37,717 nucleotides of DNA from NCBI GenBank assembly GCA_001430745.1, contig KQ482051.1, positions 367,722 through 405,438 on the forward strand. Direction: 5' to 3'. Origin of the DNA: Auxenochlorella pyrenoidosa. Lineage: Eukaryota > Chlorophyta > Trebouxiophyceae > Chlorellales > Chlorellaceae. Numbering within the stretch: the stretch's first letter is position 1; the number at the start of each line of letters is the position of its first letter. Shown in pieces: positions 12,495-22,851 of this stretch. The position numbers and the translations under genes are program-made. The notes beneath the pieces are model-generated. The model had not been told where the DNA came from. It did not search any database and was given only the letters and a program-made list of their open reading frames with translations.

Positions 12495-12959
12495 CAGGTA
12501 TGGGTCCACGATGACATGACTGAACACACAGTGACTGAGCTGGCAGCTGGCTGCCTGTGACTGATAAATTACACTCTTGGCAGGGGAGAGCAATGACCGC
12601 ACTCCTCGCTGGCCCATGCAGTCGTCATCCTGCCTCCCACATTCTGGTACCAGAGCTTGGCACCACCATGTGAAATTTAAGCTTTAAATGTCGCACTGAA
12701 AGCAGGGCAGGGCTACAGCTTGCAGCTGCGATGCGCCCGACGTTGCTTGCCTGCTAGTGTCAGCGATGCTGGGACCAGTGGGCAACTTGGCGGCAGCCGG
12801 GCAGGGCACGGGAATCTAAACGGGGAGACGGGCTGGGAGCGGCCACAGGGGCCAGCGCCTCTTCTCTGTGTCTGCTCGCAGCCTGTGGACCCCGCGGGGC
12901 AGTTGTCGGTGGTGACAGGTGTGCGATGGGTGGTGAAGCGAGGAGGGGGCAAGCATGCA
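12495..12959. other. Convergent intergenic region between DUF4336 gene and K+ channel
   Basis: No gene seen. It holds the 3' UTRs of the two converging genes. TTACA at 12569-12573 reads TGTAA on the minus strand, about 390 nt past the channel stop, and is a possible polyadenylation signal for it. I found no TGTAA for the plus-strand gene here. Confidence 0.45.
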
Positions 12960-15865
12960 CTAAGATGCCTTGACTGTCTGTCCCCTGCTGAGCCCGCTCT
13001 GCCCAGGCGCGCCGCCTCCGTCGGCTGCAGCCATCATGGCAGCCGCTTCTGCCGCCTCAGCTGCTGGGACTGCGAGCACCTCGCCGCTCTCGCTGCACAC
13101 AAGGGAGCGTGCATCGACATAAATCTGCAGCTGCCCGCCATGGCCGCCGCTGGTGCGGCATGCCTTGGGCATGCTGCCGCCGCCGAAACTGCCCAAAGTG
13201 CCGGCAGGGCAGTCAAGGTTATCCTGGGCCGTGCCGTGCAGCAGCACAGCCTGCACCGCCTCGATGGCCTGCAGCCAGGCAGGCAGGCGGGCAGGCAATG
13301 CAAGGCCGTCAGGGGCCGCGGAGGAGTGCCCATACCTGGGTGAATGTGCAAGCCAGGCCGCTGACACATGATCTTTGCGCTCCCGCTGCCGCCGGCTGCG
13401 TTGTGGGGCCGCCGTCCATGCTGTCAAGCACCGGCAGAATGGCAGCCGGCCTGCTGCCCAGCACCTACAGACACACCGCCGGCCACCCCGCCACCTGCGG
13501 GTGGGGGCGCAGCGCTGCCAGGAAGGCCGCCGCCTCGAGGCGCCACAGCGTGCAGCCAGACAGCGTGCGCAGCGTGGCGGCGTGGCAGGGGAAGCCCAGG
13601 CCGGGGCCCAGCAGCGCCTCCTCCCCCAGCAGGGCGGGCCCCCCCACCGTCTCATCCTCCTCCTGCCCCGTCAGATCCCGCAGGCTGCTCAGGCACACCT
13701 GGCCTGCGGGCACGGTGGGTGGCAAGAAGGGAAGTGGATTGCTGCCTCTACAGCCAGCAGGTTCACAGCACAGGCTGACTGGGGCGTACAGAGCGAATGT
13801 GCAAGGTTTTCAGCCTGACGCCGTGCATGCAGCACAGCCGGCCCTGCCACAGTGCCGCCCCTCTCACCTTCTTGCAGCACCCAGCAGGCCGTCGCCTCCT
13901 CCCCCTCCTCGCACAGCGTGAACCCGGCAGGCAGGTGCAGCGGCTGCAGGCGGGCTGCCAGGGCCCGCATGGCCGGTGCGCTGCCCTGGATGTCATGGAA
14001 GCAGCGCACGCTGGCCAGAGGGTGGCTGGTGATGCTCAAAGCTAGGTCTGCAGACAGAGGCGTTTTGGGCGGTGGTGGGTGTGCAGGAGCGGGGCCCAGG
14101 GGGCAGGGTGCGGAATGCAAGTTTGTTGTCACGACGCTTCCGCAAAGCAGCCTGGCAGGGCAGGAGGAGCTGTTGTGCCCTCTTGCAGAGGCATGCTTGC
14201 ACATGCGCAGTGCATGCACAAGCTGGCAGCCAGGTCGAGAGGTGTTGGGCGTACATCACAAGCATGCTGGCATACGCCAAGTCTGCTGCCAGTGGGCGCA
14301 CGCCCTCTCACGCATCACCAAGCACTCAACCGCCTGCCTGCCTCGCGTTTGGCCTACCACCACCACGCCCCCCCGTCTGACCTGTTCGCAGGCTGTGGGG
14401 CAGCTCCCCATAGAAGGCGGCAACATCCAGCCCATCCTGCTGGGCAAACCACTCGTCCTGGTAGAAGCGCCGCACCCGGCGCCGCACCTGCAGCGCAGGC
14501 GCACAGCGACGGTGGAGCTTGGGCAGGCCAGGCTCGGCCTGCCCTGGGGACGTCGCCCTCAAAACATCCCTAGCTCTCAGCAAGACGGTCAAGGCACGTC
14601 GTGCACAGGGGCGGGCAGAGCCGGGAGGCCATGTGACCGGCACCAGTGCCGCACCTCGCGCGGGACCCGCTGCTGCCGCATGTACTTCTCCACTGCGGCC
14701 AGCTTCTCCTGCAGTGCAGCCGCCCTGCAGGGGAGGGGGGCAGCGCTTGGTGCGGGGACGTGTCGAGGTGCGCCGCAGTACGAAGAGTCACGGCAAGTGG
14801 GGGGCTGGTTTGGTGCGCGCCAGGACGCCCATGGCCAGCCAGCCCCTGCACCAGCAGCTCGCAAGCCCATCACGCTCTGCTTCCAGCATGACCCGGCCGA
14901 ATCCACGCTTGCTCCTTCGTCAGCACACACAAGCACAAGCGCTGCGCCAGACGGGGGCTCTGGAGCGAGCCGGGCCGCCCACCTGCGGGCCGCCTTGCTG
15001 GCACGCTGGATGATGGCGGCGATGGAGCTGAGCAGCGCGCCGAAGAAGCAGATGCCCAGCAGCTGCACCAGCATGCACACCCCCACCTCCAGGCTGGACC
15101 AGGGCAGGATGTCGCCATAACCCACTGCAGGGCAGCAGGGCAGACAGCAGCGTGGAGGGTGTATAACAAAGCGCTCCACTGGCAGGCATTCTGCCCCTGC
15201 AGCTGCAGCCTGTTCATGGCATGGAAGACAGGGACCCAGGTGCAGTGGCGGCGAGGTTTGGCCCCCAGGGTTCAACTGGCGGCCACCCTCTGCCGCTGCC
15301 TCCAGCGCCTTGCTGACGTCGCGCCTTGATCGCCCGCCCCTGCTCCCCGCCTGCCTGTCAGGATGGTGGTGCTGGCCCAGTAGCAGGAGGCGAGCCAGGC
15401 CTGGCTGTGGGGGATGGCCTCCGCCTCCTCCGCACTCAGGGGCGTGGCGCCGTCGCCCGAGTAGCGAGCCACAAAGGGCCCCCAGTGCGCCACCCAGGTG
15501 CCCTGAGGCGCAGGCAGGCAAGGCAGGGGGCACAGGGATGCTGAGCCATGCACCATCTGCCCCACGCTTGTGCTGCGGCAAGGCGGGCACTGCTTTGGTG
15601 CTGGTGGTTCCTGCAAGTGAGCCCTTGCAGCTCCAGCCAGGACACATCTGCCGCACCTCAAACCCGCTCTCCCGCGCCGCAAAGAACCAGCAGCAGCCGC
15701 AGAAGTTGATGATCACGCCCGCGACCTGCATCACCATGCAGAGCAGGCCAGGATGGTGAGGTGGAGGGACCTGCAGAGCACGCTGCCTGCCTAGCACTGT
15801 TAGCAATCCAGCCTGCCAGGAGGGCAGCAATCAACAGGCAGTCTGCTTATTCAAGAGAAAGACCG

Positions 15866-15913
<48 letters not shown>

Positions 15914-17548
15914 CGGGCGGGCGGGCAGGGTGTGGGTCCGCCGGGCTGGTGGGGCGGACAGGGGCGCCTCACATAGAAGAGCTGCAGGACGTGCAGTGTG
16001 TGAGGACGGAAGCCCAGCACCCGCTGGCCGCCGCCCATATGAGAGAGGTAGATCTGCTTCAGCAGGCGCAGCACCTGGCAGGGGAGATGGAGGCAGGGCA
16101 GCGTGCGCTGGTGCAGGAGGTGTGGCAGCAGGGCCTGATTCCTGTGGGGCAACGTCAGCGGATTGATGGCTCTGTAGAACTGAACTGTGCTGGCAAGGGC
16201 CCTGCTGGTGGCTGCGGCCAGCAATCGCCCCAGGGGGAGGCTTCACCTGCCCGCCCCCTCACCCGGAGTATGCGCAGGATGCGTGCAATGCGCAGCACGT
16301 GGGCCAAGTTCACGTTGGCAGTGGGGTCCTGCCCCGCCCAGGCCAGCACCAGCACGGCAAGCTGCAGGGCAGGCGTGGCGCAGCACCCCGGGGAGTCGGG
16401 CGGGACAGTAAAAAGAGGTGGGGAACAGGCCGTGCGCTTGAACCCAGGCTTCCGTCAGCATCTAGTGAGCTGTGCAGGCACCTTCAGCACCGCATATGCC
16501 GCGCGCGTGCACCCCACCTGCGCAAACCAGGCAAAGGATGACAGGGCATCCACCAGGAAGGTGCCGCGCAGGCAGTACAGCCGGGCAATACCAGCGCGGC
16601 TCATGACGACGCGCTGCTGCGTTCCACGCTGTAAACGGGAAATGCACGAGACCAGGTGTGATGTACGCGGGAATCAGGCGCAGGCATCAGGAAGTGCTGC
16701 ACCGCACGGGCGCCGCTTCAGCCAGCATGGAGGGCAGGCCTGGCCCCCGCTTGCCCTGCCTGCCCTCACCTCGGCGACATACCCCACGTGGAAGTTGACC
16801 GCAATGTCCAGCGTAAACAGCAGGCCCGCCACAAAGTCGATGACAAACGCCTGCAACCCGGTGGGGAGGCAGGCATGCGCAGTGGCGGCTGGAAGGGGAA
16901 CGGGAGTGCTGGCTGCCCTTGTTGCAACAGCCTCAGATTGCGATAGTGCCGCTCCTTCAGGCGCACCCCAGCCCGCTGCGTGACCCACCCAAGAGATCAA
17001 CGCGGCCCGTGGCGAGTAGGCCACAGAGACTGGGCAGACCACCGCCGTGTAGCTCAGGTCGAGCACCAGCACCAGCAGCGCCCACCAGGCGTACAGGCGT
17101 GAGGCCGGGCGCAGCACCGGCAGGCAGCTGCAGACAAGCGCGGGCAAGGAACGTTGCGAAAAGAGCAGGGCCATTTGGTGCAGAGTGGGCGGACAGCCCG
17201 GGCTGGGCCTTGAGCATGATGTGATTTGCCACCCGAGGAGGCCAGCAGGCGCGCGCAGCGATTGCACAGCTGAAGGAGGCAGGAGGCTCACCACAACACC
17301 CTTGAACCGCAGCAGCCATGTGTGCCATGCCAGGCGGCCGCCTCCGAGGCTTCAAGCCGCATGAACTCTGCACGGTTGACGGCAACCCGCCGCTTGAGCG
17401 GCGCCAGCGCCAGTGGCGCCTCGTGGGCATTGCTGCCTGCAGCGCTGCTGGAGGGCGAACCGCAGCGCCACGAACTCTCGCTTTTGCTGCTTGGGCACTG
17501 GCCGATGCTGCTGTGGAGTTCGGCAGGCGCCGAGTCGCCCGGGGCCAT
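12960..17548 (-). CDS. Voltage-gated K+ channel with CNBD-like C-terminal domain (KCNH/HCN/plant Shaker superfamily)
   Basis: Six-transmembrane tetrameric cation channel. Proposed start is the ATG at 17548 (MAPGDSAPAE); exon 1 joins in phase to the S1 exon near 17130. Seen in order: S1 with 'YAWWALLVLVLDLSY'; S2 with 'DFVAGLLFTLDIAVNF'; S3 with GTFLVDALSSFAWF; S4 near 16310-16290 continuing after a spliced intron at about 16079, in which Arg/Lys occur every third residue (five Arg, then Lys); S5 with INFCGCCWFF; pore with 'CYWASTTILT' joined to VGYGD, the K+ selectivity filter; S6 with 'CMLVQLLGICFFGALLSSIA'. A C-linker follows (VRRFYQDEWF, ELPHSLR) and then a CNBD fold with GEEALL and 'ATLRTLSGCTLWRL'. 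The usual phosphate-binding Arg is not present. The last exons (AVQAVLLHG, ending QTVKAS) are an unrecognised tail. It should conduct K+ at a cell membrane; ligand gating is doubtful. Confidence 0.85.
15125..15354 (-). other. GC-AG intron splitting the K+ channel selectivity-filter coding sequence
   Basis: On the minus strand the upstream exon reads ATC CTG ACA G and is followed by GCAGGC; the downstream exon starts TG GGT TAT GGC GAC after CTGCAG. Joining them phase 1 gives T-V-G-Y-G-D, the canonical K+ filter. No GT donor nearby restores this frame, so a GC donor is required. Confidence 0.8.
15865..15928. repeat. (GCAG)n tetranucleotide microsatellite
   Basis: About sixteen near-perfect copies of GCAG, changing to GCGG at the right edge, lie inside an intron of the minus-strand K+ channel gene. 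Each unit reads CTGC on the coding strand. Confidence 0.95.
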
Positions 17549-18098
17549 CGGCCTTAACCGAAGCACCGGAGAACGGTAGCGCCTGTCTGATGTTTTTCCA
17601 ATGCATACAAGAACAGTCAAGGCCGTCCGAGGCGGACAAAGGACACCCAGATGGGGCTGGCGGCGCGTGCGTGGAGCCAGTGTGTCGGGTGGGTGCATGA
17701 GCAGTACTCATCTTGAGCGATTCGGTAATGCATGAAATGACATGTTTGTTTGATTTGGACGCAATGATGTGATGTATTTGGAAAGGCTTGGGCTGGTGTT
17801 GGCTAGCCTTTGCATACGTCGCACGGCCTGTGCACGCTCTGAGCCTTGTGACGAGCGGCCGCCACAACCCGATGCCACTGCTGCCTGCTGCGTATGGCAC
17901 GCGACACAATCCCAACAGCCAAATATTTGCAGCTGAATTCTGTTCCTAGCCATGCACCAATGAGTGAATGCGTCACAAGGGGCGGTGCGGCGGGTCTGTC
18001 CTTGCTGGCGCAGCGGCTGTCTGAAGCCCTCCTTGGCACTCCATGTGCAGATCGCAATCATTCTAGTGCCTTCTGCTGTTATATCTGTTGGAACGACC
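17549..18098. other. Divergent promoter region between K+ channel and plastid protein genes
   Basis: About 550 nt between two divergent starts, with lower GC than the flanking genes in 17700-17960. No other gene is seen; both promoters and 5' UTRs should lie here. No specific promoter element is recognised. Confidence 0.5.
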
Positions 18099-19208
18099 AT
18101 GCAGGCTCTGTGCAGCCGTCCCGTGCTGGGCGCCCGGCTGAGCAGCAGCGGCCGCCGCGCGCCATTCAGCAGTGGTGAGCGTCACACCGATTGCGTAATG
18201 AGCCAACTCGCAAGCCTGCCGATGGTGATAGGGTGGACTGGCAGGCGTTCGCGTTGGCGAAGCTAGGCGCTCAAATACCGTCGTTGTGGACTCTGTATGC
18301 TGCCAATGCGCGATCGCTGCCGCCGCTCCCTGCAGGCGTTGCCGCTCGCGCCGTGCCGCGTCGCTCCAGCGTCGTCTGTGCCGCCGCCAGCGAGGACGTC
18401 GGCACCGCCGGGACTGCTGCGATCGCGCTGGGCCTGCTGGTGAGTACACAGAGACCTCAGGTCGTGCAGTTGCCACTGTTGCAGCTCCCGCTCCTTGCGC
18501 CGATGGCCATCTGATGACACCTCACCCCTGCCCATCCTGCTCCTGTGCCCTGCAGGCCAACCCCATCTGCCTGTGGTCCGAGTACACGCTGAAGACCACC
18601 GGCGCCGGCCTGCCGCCGGGACCTGGTGAGGCGCAGGCTTGCAGCCGACTCTGCCGCCTGGCGGCCGCCCCAGGAGCGCCTGCCGCGACTCCTGCTCGCT
18701 CGGGTGTGCTGCCACCCAGGCGCGTCTCACACCCTCCCGGCTCGCTCGCACCGCAGGTGGCGCGCTGGGCGCCGCCGAGGGCGTGTCCTACCTGGTCATC
18801 CTGGGCATTGTGGGCTGGTCGGTGGCCACCAAGGTGGGCGGGGCCAGGGAGCAGGGAGCTGGGGAGTGCGGGAGCGGGGGAGCTTGGGCCAGCTGGGGCC
18901 AGCTGGCTGTCTTGGCAGGCAGGCTCACGTGCATGCGCGCCTGCCATGAGCGGACCAGCCTGCAGTCAGGCTTGGCCAGGCCACAAGAGCGAGGAGCTCT
19001 TGTGTTCCTTTGCCTAAGGGATGCAAGGGGATTGAGGGAGCCTCCTCCACCCACCTGGTGCCTTGTCCCCTTGTGTGCTGCACAGGTCAAGACCGGCAGC
19101 GGCCTGCCCGCCGGCCCAGCTGGCCTGCTGGGTGCTGTCGAGGGCTTCAGCTACCTGTCCCTGCTTGCCGGCATTGTGGTGGCTGGCCTGAACGCTGCCG
19201 GCATCTAA
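18099..19208 (+). CDS. Small plastid-targeted membrane protein with duplicated GLPxGP module
   Basis: Five exons, all GT-AG and in phase: 18099-18174, 18336-18439, 18556-18625, 18757-18833 and 19086-19208, giving 149 residues. The start MQALCSRPVLGARLSSSGRR and the run 'SSVVCAAASED' look like a chloroplast transit peptide with cleavage near VCAA/ASED. The mature part has a short hydrophobic stretch (TAAIALGLLANPICLW) and two tandem copies of a module with TGxGLPxGP, then LGAxEGxSYL and a hydrophobic helix (VILGIVGWSVATK; SLLAGIVVAGLNAAGI). The copies are about 30 residues apart. Similar GLPAGP-containing plastid proteins occur in plants and algae, as far as I recall without an assigned function; I do not name it. 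Probably a thylakoid or envelope membrane protein. Confidence 0.8.
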
Positions 19209-19310
19209 GGCAGCGCTGAGGCACCATGCCCGCTGGCAGGACATCTGTTGATTTGATTCTGAGACGTTTCCTTTCTGCAGCAGTGACATTTTCCAGACTT
19301 CTGTCTTTCA

Positions 19311-19315
19311 TTACA
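19311..19315 (-). other. Possible polyadenylation signal TGTAA (SPAG6-like gene)
   Basis: TTACA on the plus strand reads TGTAA on the minus strand, 158 nt past the SPAG6-like stop. Together with the plus-strand signal at 19452 this predicts convergent transcripts that overlap by roughly 140 nt. Confidence 0.45.
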
Positions 19316-19451
19316 TTGTGCCTCCCTGGCAGCCCCAGTCTTTCCTCCCTTCTAAAGCAAATCAGCTTCTCCCAAAAGCACACGCGAGCACTGCAAGCCG
19401 CCAGCCACCTTGTGGCCTGCCCATGTTGTTTTCTCTGTCGCTGGCATGGCA

Positions 19452-19456
19452 TGTAA
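19452..19456 (+). other. Possible polyadenylation signal TGTAA (plastid protein gene)
   Basis: Located 244 nt after the plus-strand stop at 19208 and only about 20 nt short of the stop of the opposing SPAG6-like gene. The distance fits a normal algal 3' UTR. Confidence 0.45.
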
Positions 19457-19472
19457 CCCTTCAGCGCTGCAA

Positions 19473-22400
19473 TCACGATGCAGGAGCCTGCAGCACTGCT
19501 GCCGCCCCTGCTGCAGGGGCGTTGGGGCGCTCGACTGCCGCAATCTCGGTTGCAGCATCTGCTGCCGCATGCTGCTCTGCCTGGTTCTCTGCAACCGCCA
19601 GCTTGGCCGAATCCACGTCTCCTCCCGGCTGGTCTGTTTGCTCCCGTCTGACTGCAGGCAGGTCCGATGCCGGCTCCGCCCTGCCCTGCTCTGCCTGCAG
19701 GTCTGCTGGTGCAGGGTCGCATGCCATCACCCCTGCCGACCGCTCCTCTGCCTGCTCCGCTGCTGCCTGCTCTGCCCTGTCAGCACATGCTGGTGCAGAT
19801 CCATCCAGCTGTGCTGCTTCTGTGGCCTCTCCCTCCTCTGCAGCAGCTTCGGGTATGTTCGACTCCACTGCTGCCTGTGCAGCAACAATCTGATCGTCGT
19901 CGTTTGGCACCGGCTCATCCTCTGGGGCCAGCTGCTCCTCCTGCTGCACAGCCAGGGCTGGCTCCTGTGCGTCCTCGGCGGTTGCTGGCACTGCAGCTTG
20001 CTCCTCCTGAGGGCCCGCTGCTTCTGCAGCCTGCTCCTCCTCAGGGCCAGCTGCTTCTGCAGCCTGCTCCTCCTCAGGGCCCGCTGGCGCTGCTCCTGCC
20101 AACTCTGCTATGGTGCTGTCCTGCTGCTCCTCTCCTCCAATCACTTTGTGTGCAGGCACTACAGACTCTGCCCCATCGCTGGTCTGCTCAGCGACATCCA
20201 TGGCTGCATCCTGTGCCTCACTGGCAGCTGGTTCAGCTGCAGCGCCTGCCCTGCCGCCAGCAGGAGCTGCCATCTCAGCTATCGCCTGGATGGCCTCTGC
20301 CGCAGGGCAGGCAGCGGCGATGGCGTCTGCAGGCAGAGGCTCTGTGCTCAGGGCAGACAGCAGCTTGGACTGGTAGGCAGGGCTGTAGTGGCGCAGGAGC
20401 TCCTGCAGGAATGAAGCAACGCAGGGCAGCAGGTTGGTAGGGGGGAGGGGGGGGCGATGGAGGCGACGTGCAGGAGCCGGCCATGGTTTCGCCGCCATCC
20501 AGGCATGCCACTCTCCTGCCCTGCACACGCCTCACCTCGGGGAAGAGGCGCAGGCACGCCGCGGCGTGCTGCCCAACAGCGCTGTCACCCGGCAGCTCTG
20601 CCTGCCAGGCCTCCAAGTGCGCCAGCGCCCCGCTGGAGGCAAAGGCGGCCCGCGTGGCAGGCTGCTTGGCCATGACCACGGCGCATCGTGCCAGCAGCCG
20701 CTCCAGCAAGTCAGGCACCAGCCCAGGCTGCATCACCAGCGCTGCCAGCTGCGCCACGTCTGCGTGCTGCCCAATGATGGAGCCAGCTGCCTTCAGGCAC
20801 TTGGCGTGCACGGTGCTGTCGGCAGGCGCAGCACCAACCAGGGCGCAGAGACGCGGCAGGCTGGACGCGATGGCCGCGGCCAGCGCCGGCGCCTGGCCAC
20901 CAACCCTGCCCAGCGCCCACGCAGCCGCGGCCTGGCAGTTCTCGTCGCCGCACTGCAGAGCGGTGTTCAGCGCTGCCAACGTGCCCGGGGCAGCTGCAAC
21001 CTTGGCTGCCAGCTCTGGCGAGTGCTCGGCGGCAAAGCCGAGCGCGGTCAGTGCCGGCAGCGCCTGGGCTGATGACGTGGAGGCTGCGTAGGCTGCCAGC
21101 TGGTGCAGGGCGTCGCCTGGCGCTGCGGCCACAGCCTGGGCTAGGGCATCCCCGTGGCGCACCAGCTCTCGCAGGCAGGCGGCTGCGTGGCGGCGCACTG
21201 TATCATCGCTGAATTTGAGGCACCTGCGGCACAAACAGAGAAGCGATGAAGTGGGCGCTGTTGGTGAGGTCTTGTGAAACGAAAAAGGTGCAGAGTGCTC
21301 TCCGCCCCAATTGCCCCTGCCCACAGCCCCCACCCCACTGCCGTTTGTTTTTACCTGGCAACCCTGCGCTCACCGTGTCAGCTCAGGCACCGCGCCAGCG
21401 TCCACAACAGACTGCGCCAGCTCAGGCCCTGCCTTGGCCACGTGCATTAGCGTGCACAACAGTTGGCGCTTGAGCCGTGCATCATTGCAAAGCGGCGCGC
21501 GTAGCAGGGCCGCACAGGCATCCACGCCCCCTGCTGCCTCAACCTGCGCTGCTAGCTCCGCGCTGTGCCCGCTGATGTCGCCCAGCGCTGAGGCAGCCAC
21601 CCGTTTGAAGGTGAGGTCGCCGTTAGCAGAGGCAGGGCACAGGCAGGCCACCAGCACCGGCAGCGCGCCAGCGCTGCACACGCGGGCGGCCAGCTGCTGG
21701 TCGTGCGCCGCGGCATGCGCCAGCGCCCACGCTGCAGAGATGCATCGTCAGGACAGCGGCAACGTGGGTAGCTGTCCTGGCAGCTTTTTTGTGCCCAGTT
21801 GTGTGGCCCATCAATACTGCCACAAGCCACACTGGCGAGAGCCCCTTGAGCCCCCTCTCGTGACAACTCCGTCTGCCCACCTGCTCCCTCCCGGGTTTCT
21901 GCATCCGCATCCCCCAGGCAGGCTACCGCCGCCTGGAGGCCGCCCTGGTCTGCCGCTGCTGCTGCCAGGTGTGGAGAGTGCCGCATCAGGGAAACGAGCA
22001 TCCCCACGGCTGCACGCTTGGCAGCATAGCGCCGGTCTTCCATGGCGCTAGGGCTACTGGGACGGCCATCTGGACCGTCAGTGTGGTGAGCCTGCTCCGC
22101 AGGCGCAGCAGGTGCCCGTTTCATGTTGCCAACCTGCAAGAGTATGGGGCCGGCTGCTCGCATTCGGCTGGCAGGAGGCCAAACTCAGTCTTTTTGGCAA
22201 CCCTCCTGCCCTTGTGAAGCCGCATGGCACCTGTGATCTATCTCACACACATAGCAATGACGGCCCATTCACTCTGCAGTCAATCTGCCCTGCAACCCTG
22301 GGCCACCCTGCTCACCAGCATGCCAACCGCACCCGCCTCTGCCAGTGCGCCCGCGACAGACCGGCTGTGCCCTGCCAGGCGGCCCAGTGCAATGGCTGCG

Positions 22401-22588
22401 GTGTGCGCCACTGTGTCAGCTGGATCGTTTAGCAGCGGCAGCAGGAGGGTGGGGGCGCCCAGCGCCGCCAGCGGCGCGGCGTTGCCCTCCTGCCGCGCGG
22501 CGTCCGCAACTGCCCAGGCAAATGCGGTCCTGTCACGCTCGTACCGCGCGGTAATATAGGCCAGGGAGGCCGCCCGGCCCGACATCAT
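19473..22588 (-). CDS. SPAG6/PF16-like armadillo-repeat protein (axoneme central apparatus)
   Basis: PF16 (animals: SPAG6) is an armadillo-repeat protein of the C1 microtubule in the 9+2 axoneme central pair. Start is MMSGRAAS at 22588 or the second Met at 22585; PF16 proteins also begin MSGR. Five exons, roughly 22588-22315, 22134-21885, 21731-21374, 21222-20537 and 20405-19473, with GT-AG introns. Family-like blocks: 'HTAAIALGRLAGHS', 'EGAWALAHAAAHD' (rebuilt over an intron), 'FKRVAASALGDISGHSAELA', 'LKRQLLCTLMHVAKAGPEL', 'AAAAWALGRVGG', and near the end 'LRHYSPAYQSKLLSAL', which matches the diagnostic PF16 C-terminal 'YYSPGY' block. After this the family normally ends, but here an Ala/Glu-rich tail of about 250 residues follows with three 11-residue repeats. 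No stop or frameshift was seen. Confidence 0.85.
19993..20091 (-). repeat. Three tandem 33-nt repeats in the SPAG6-like tail
   Basis: Three in-frame 33-nt units encode AGPEEEQAAEA-like 11-residue repeats within the acidic C-terminal extension. The units differ by only a few bases, so the expansion is recent. Confidence 0.9.
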
Positions 22589-22851
22589 ATGCGGCGAAGA
22601 ACTCGACGAAAAGGTCGCGGAGTGAGTGCCTGGCGACTTGAAAGTGAAACAGGCAAATTTGTCCCGCCTTCAACTTCTGAAATCGATCAGCGCAAGGGAT
22701 CTGGGAAGCGGTCAAACTAGAGTTGCCGCCCACCATGCGCAGCGCTGGGCGCTCGCCTGTCCCCCCCCCCCCCCCGGACCAGGGCTAGCAGGATTCTGTG
22801 TGCTACATGCAATAAAGATCGAAGTGTTGCTCTCTCTCTCCCTCCCTCAGC
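22589..22851. other. Upstream region of the SPAG6-like gene
   Basis: Short divergent region. It includes a run of 15 C at 22761-22775 and a well-placed CCACCATGCGC at about 22731 that opens a very short ORF ending in TAG. This ATG could start the tentative gene to the right, but I found no good donor to connect them. Confidence 0.35.

Noticed and set aside
15865..15928. Tetranucleotide array considered as a CRISPR or minisatellite locus
   Set aside because: No spacers; it is a simple (GCAG)n microsatellite inside an intron.
19410..20414. A 334-codon plus-strand open frame rich in Cys and Leu
   Set aside because: Antisense shadow of the Ala/Glu-rich tail of the SPAG6-like gene; Glu/Ala codons read as Leu/Cys/Ser on the other strand.
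22533..22736. Minus-strand frame upstream of SPAG6 that could extend its N-terminus
   Set aside because: It is a different frame from the armadillo exon, and the MSGR start matches the family.
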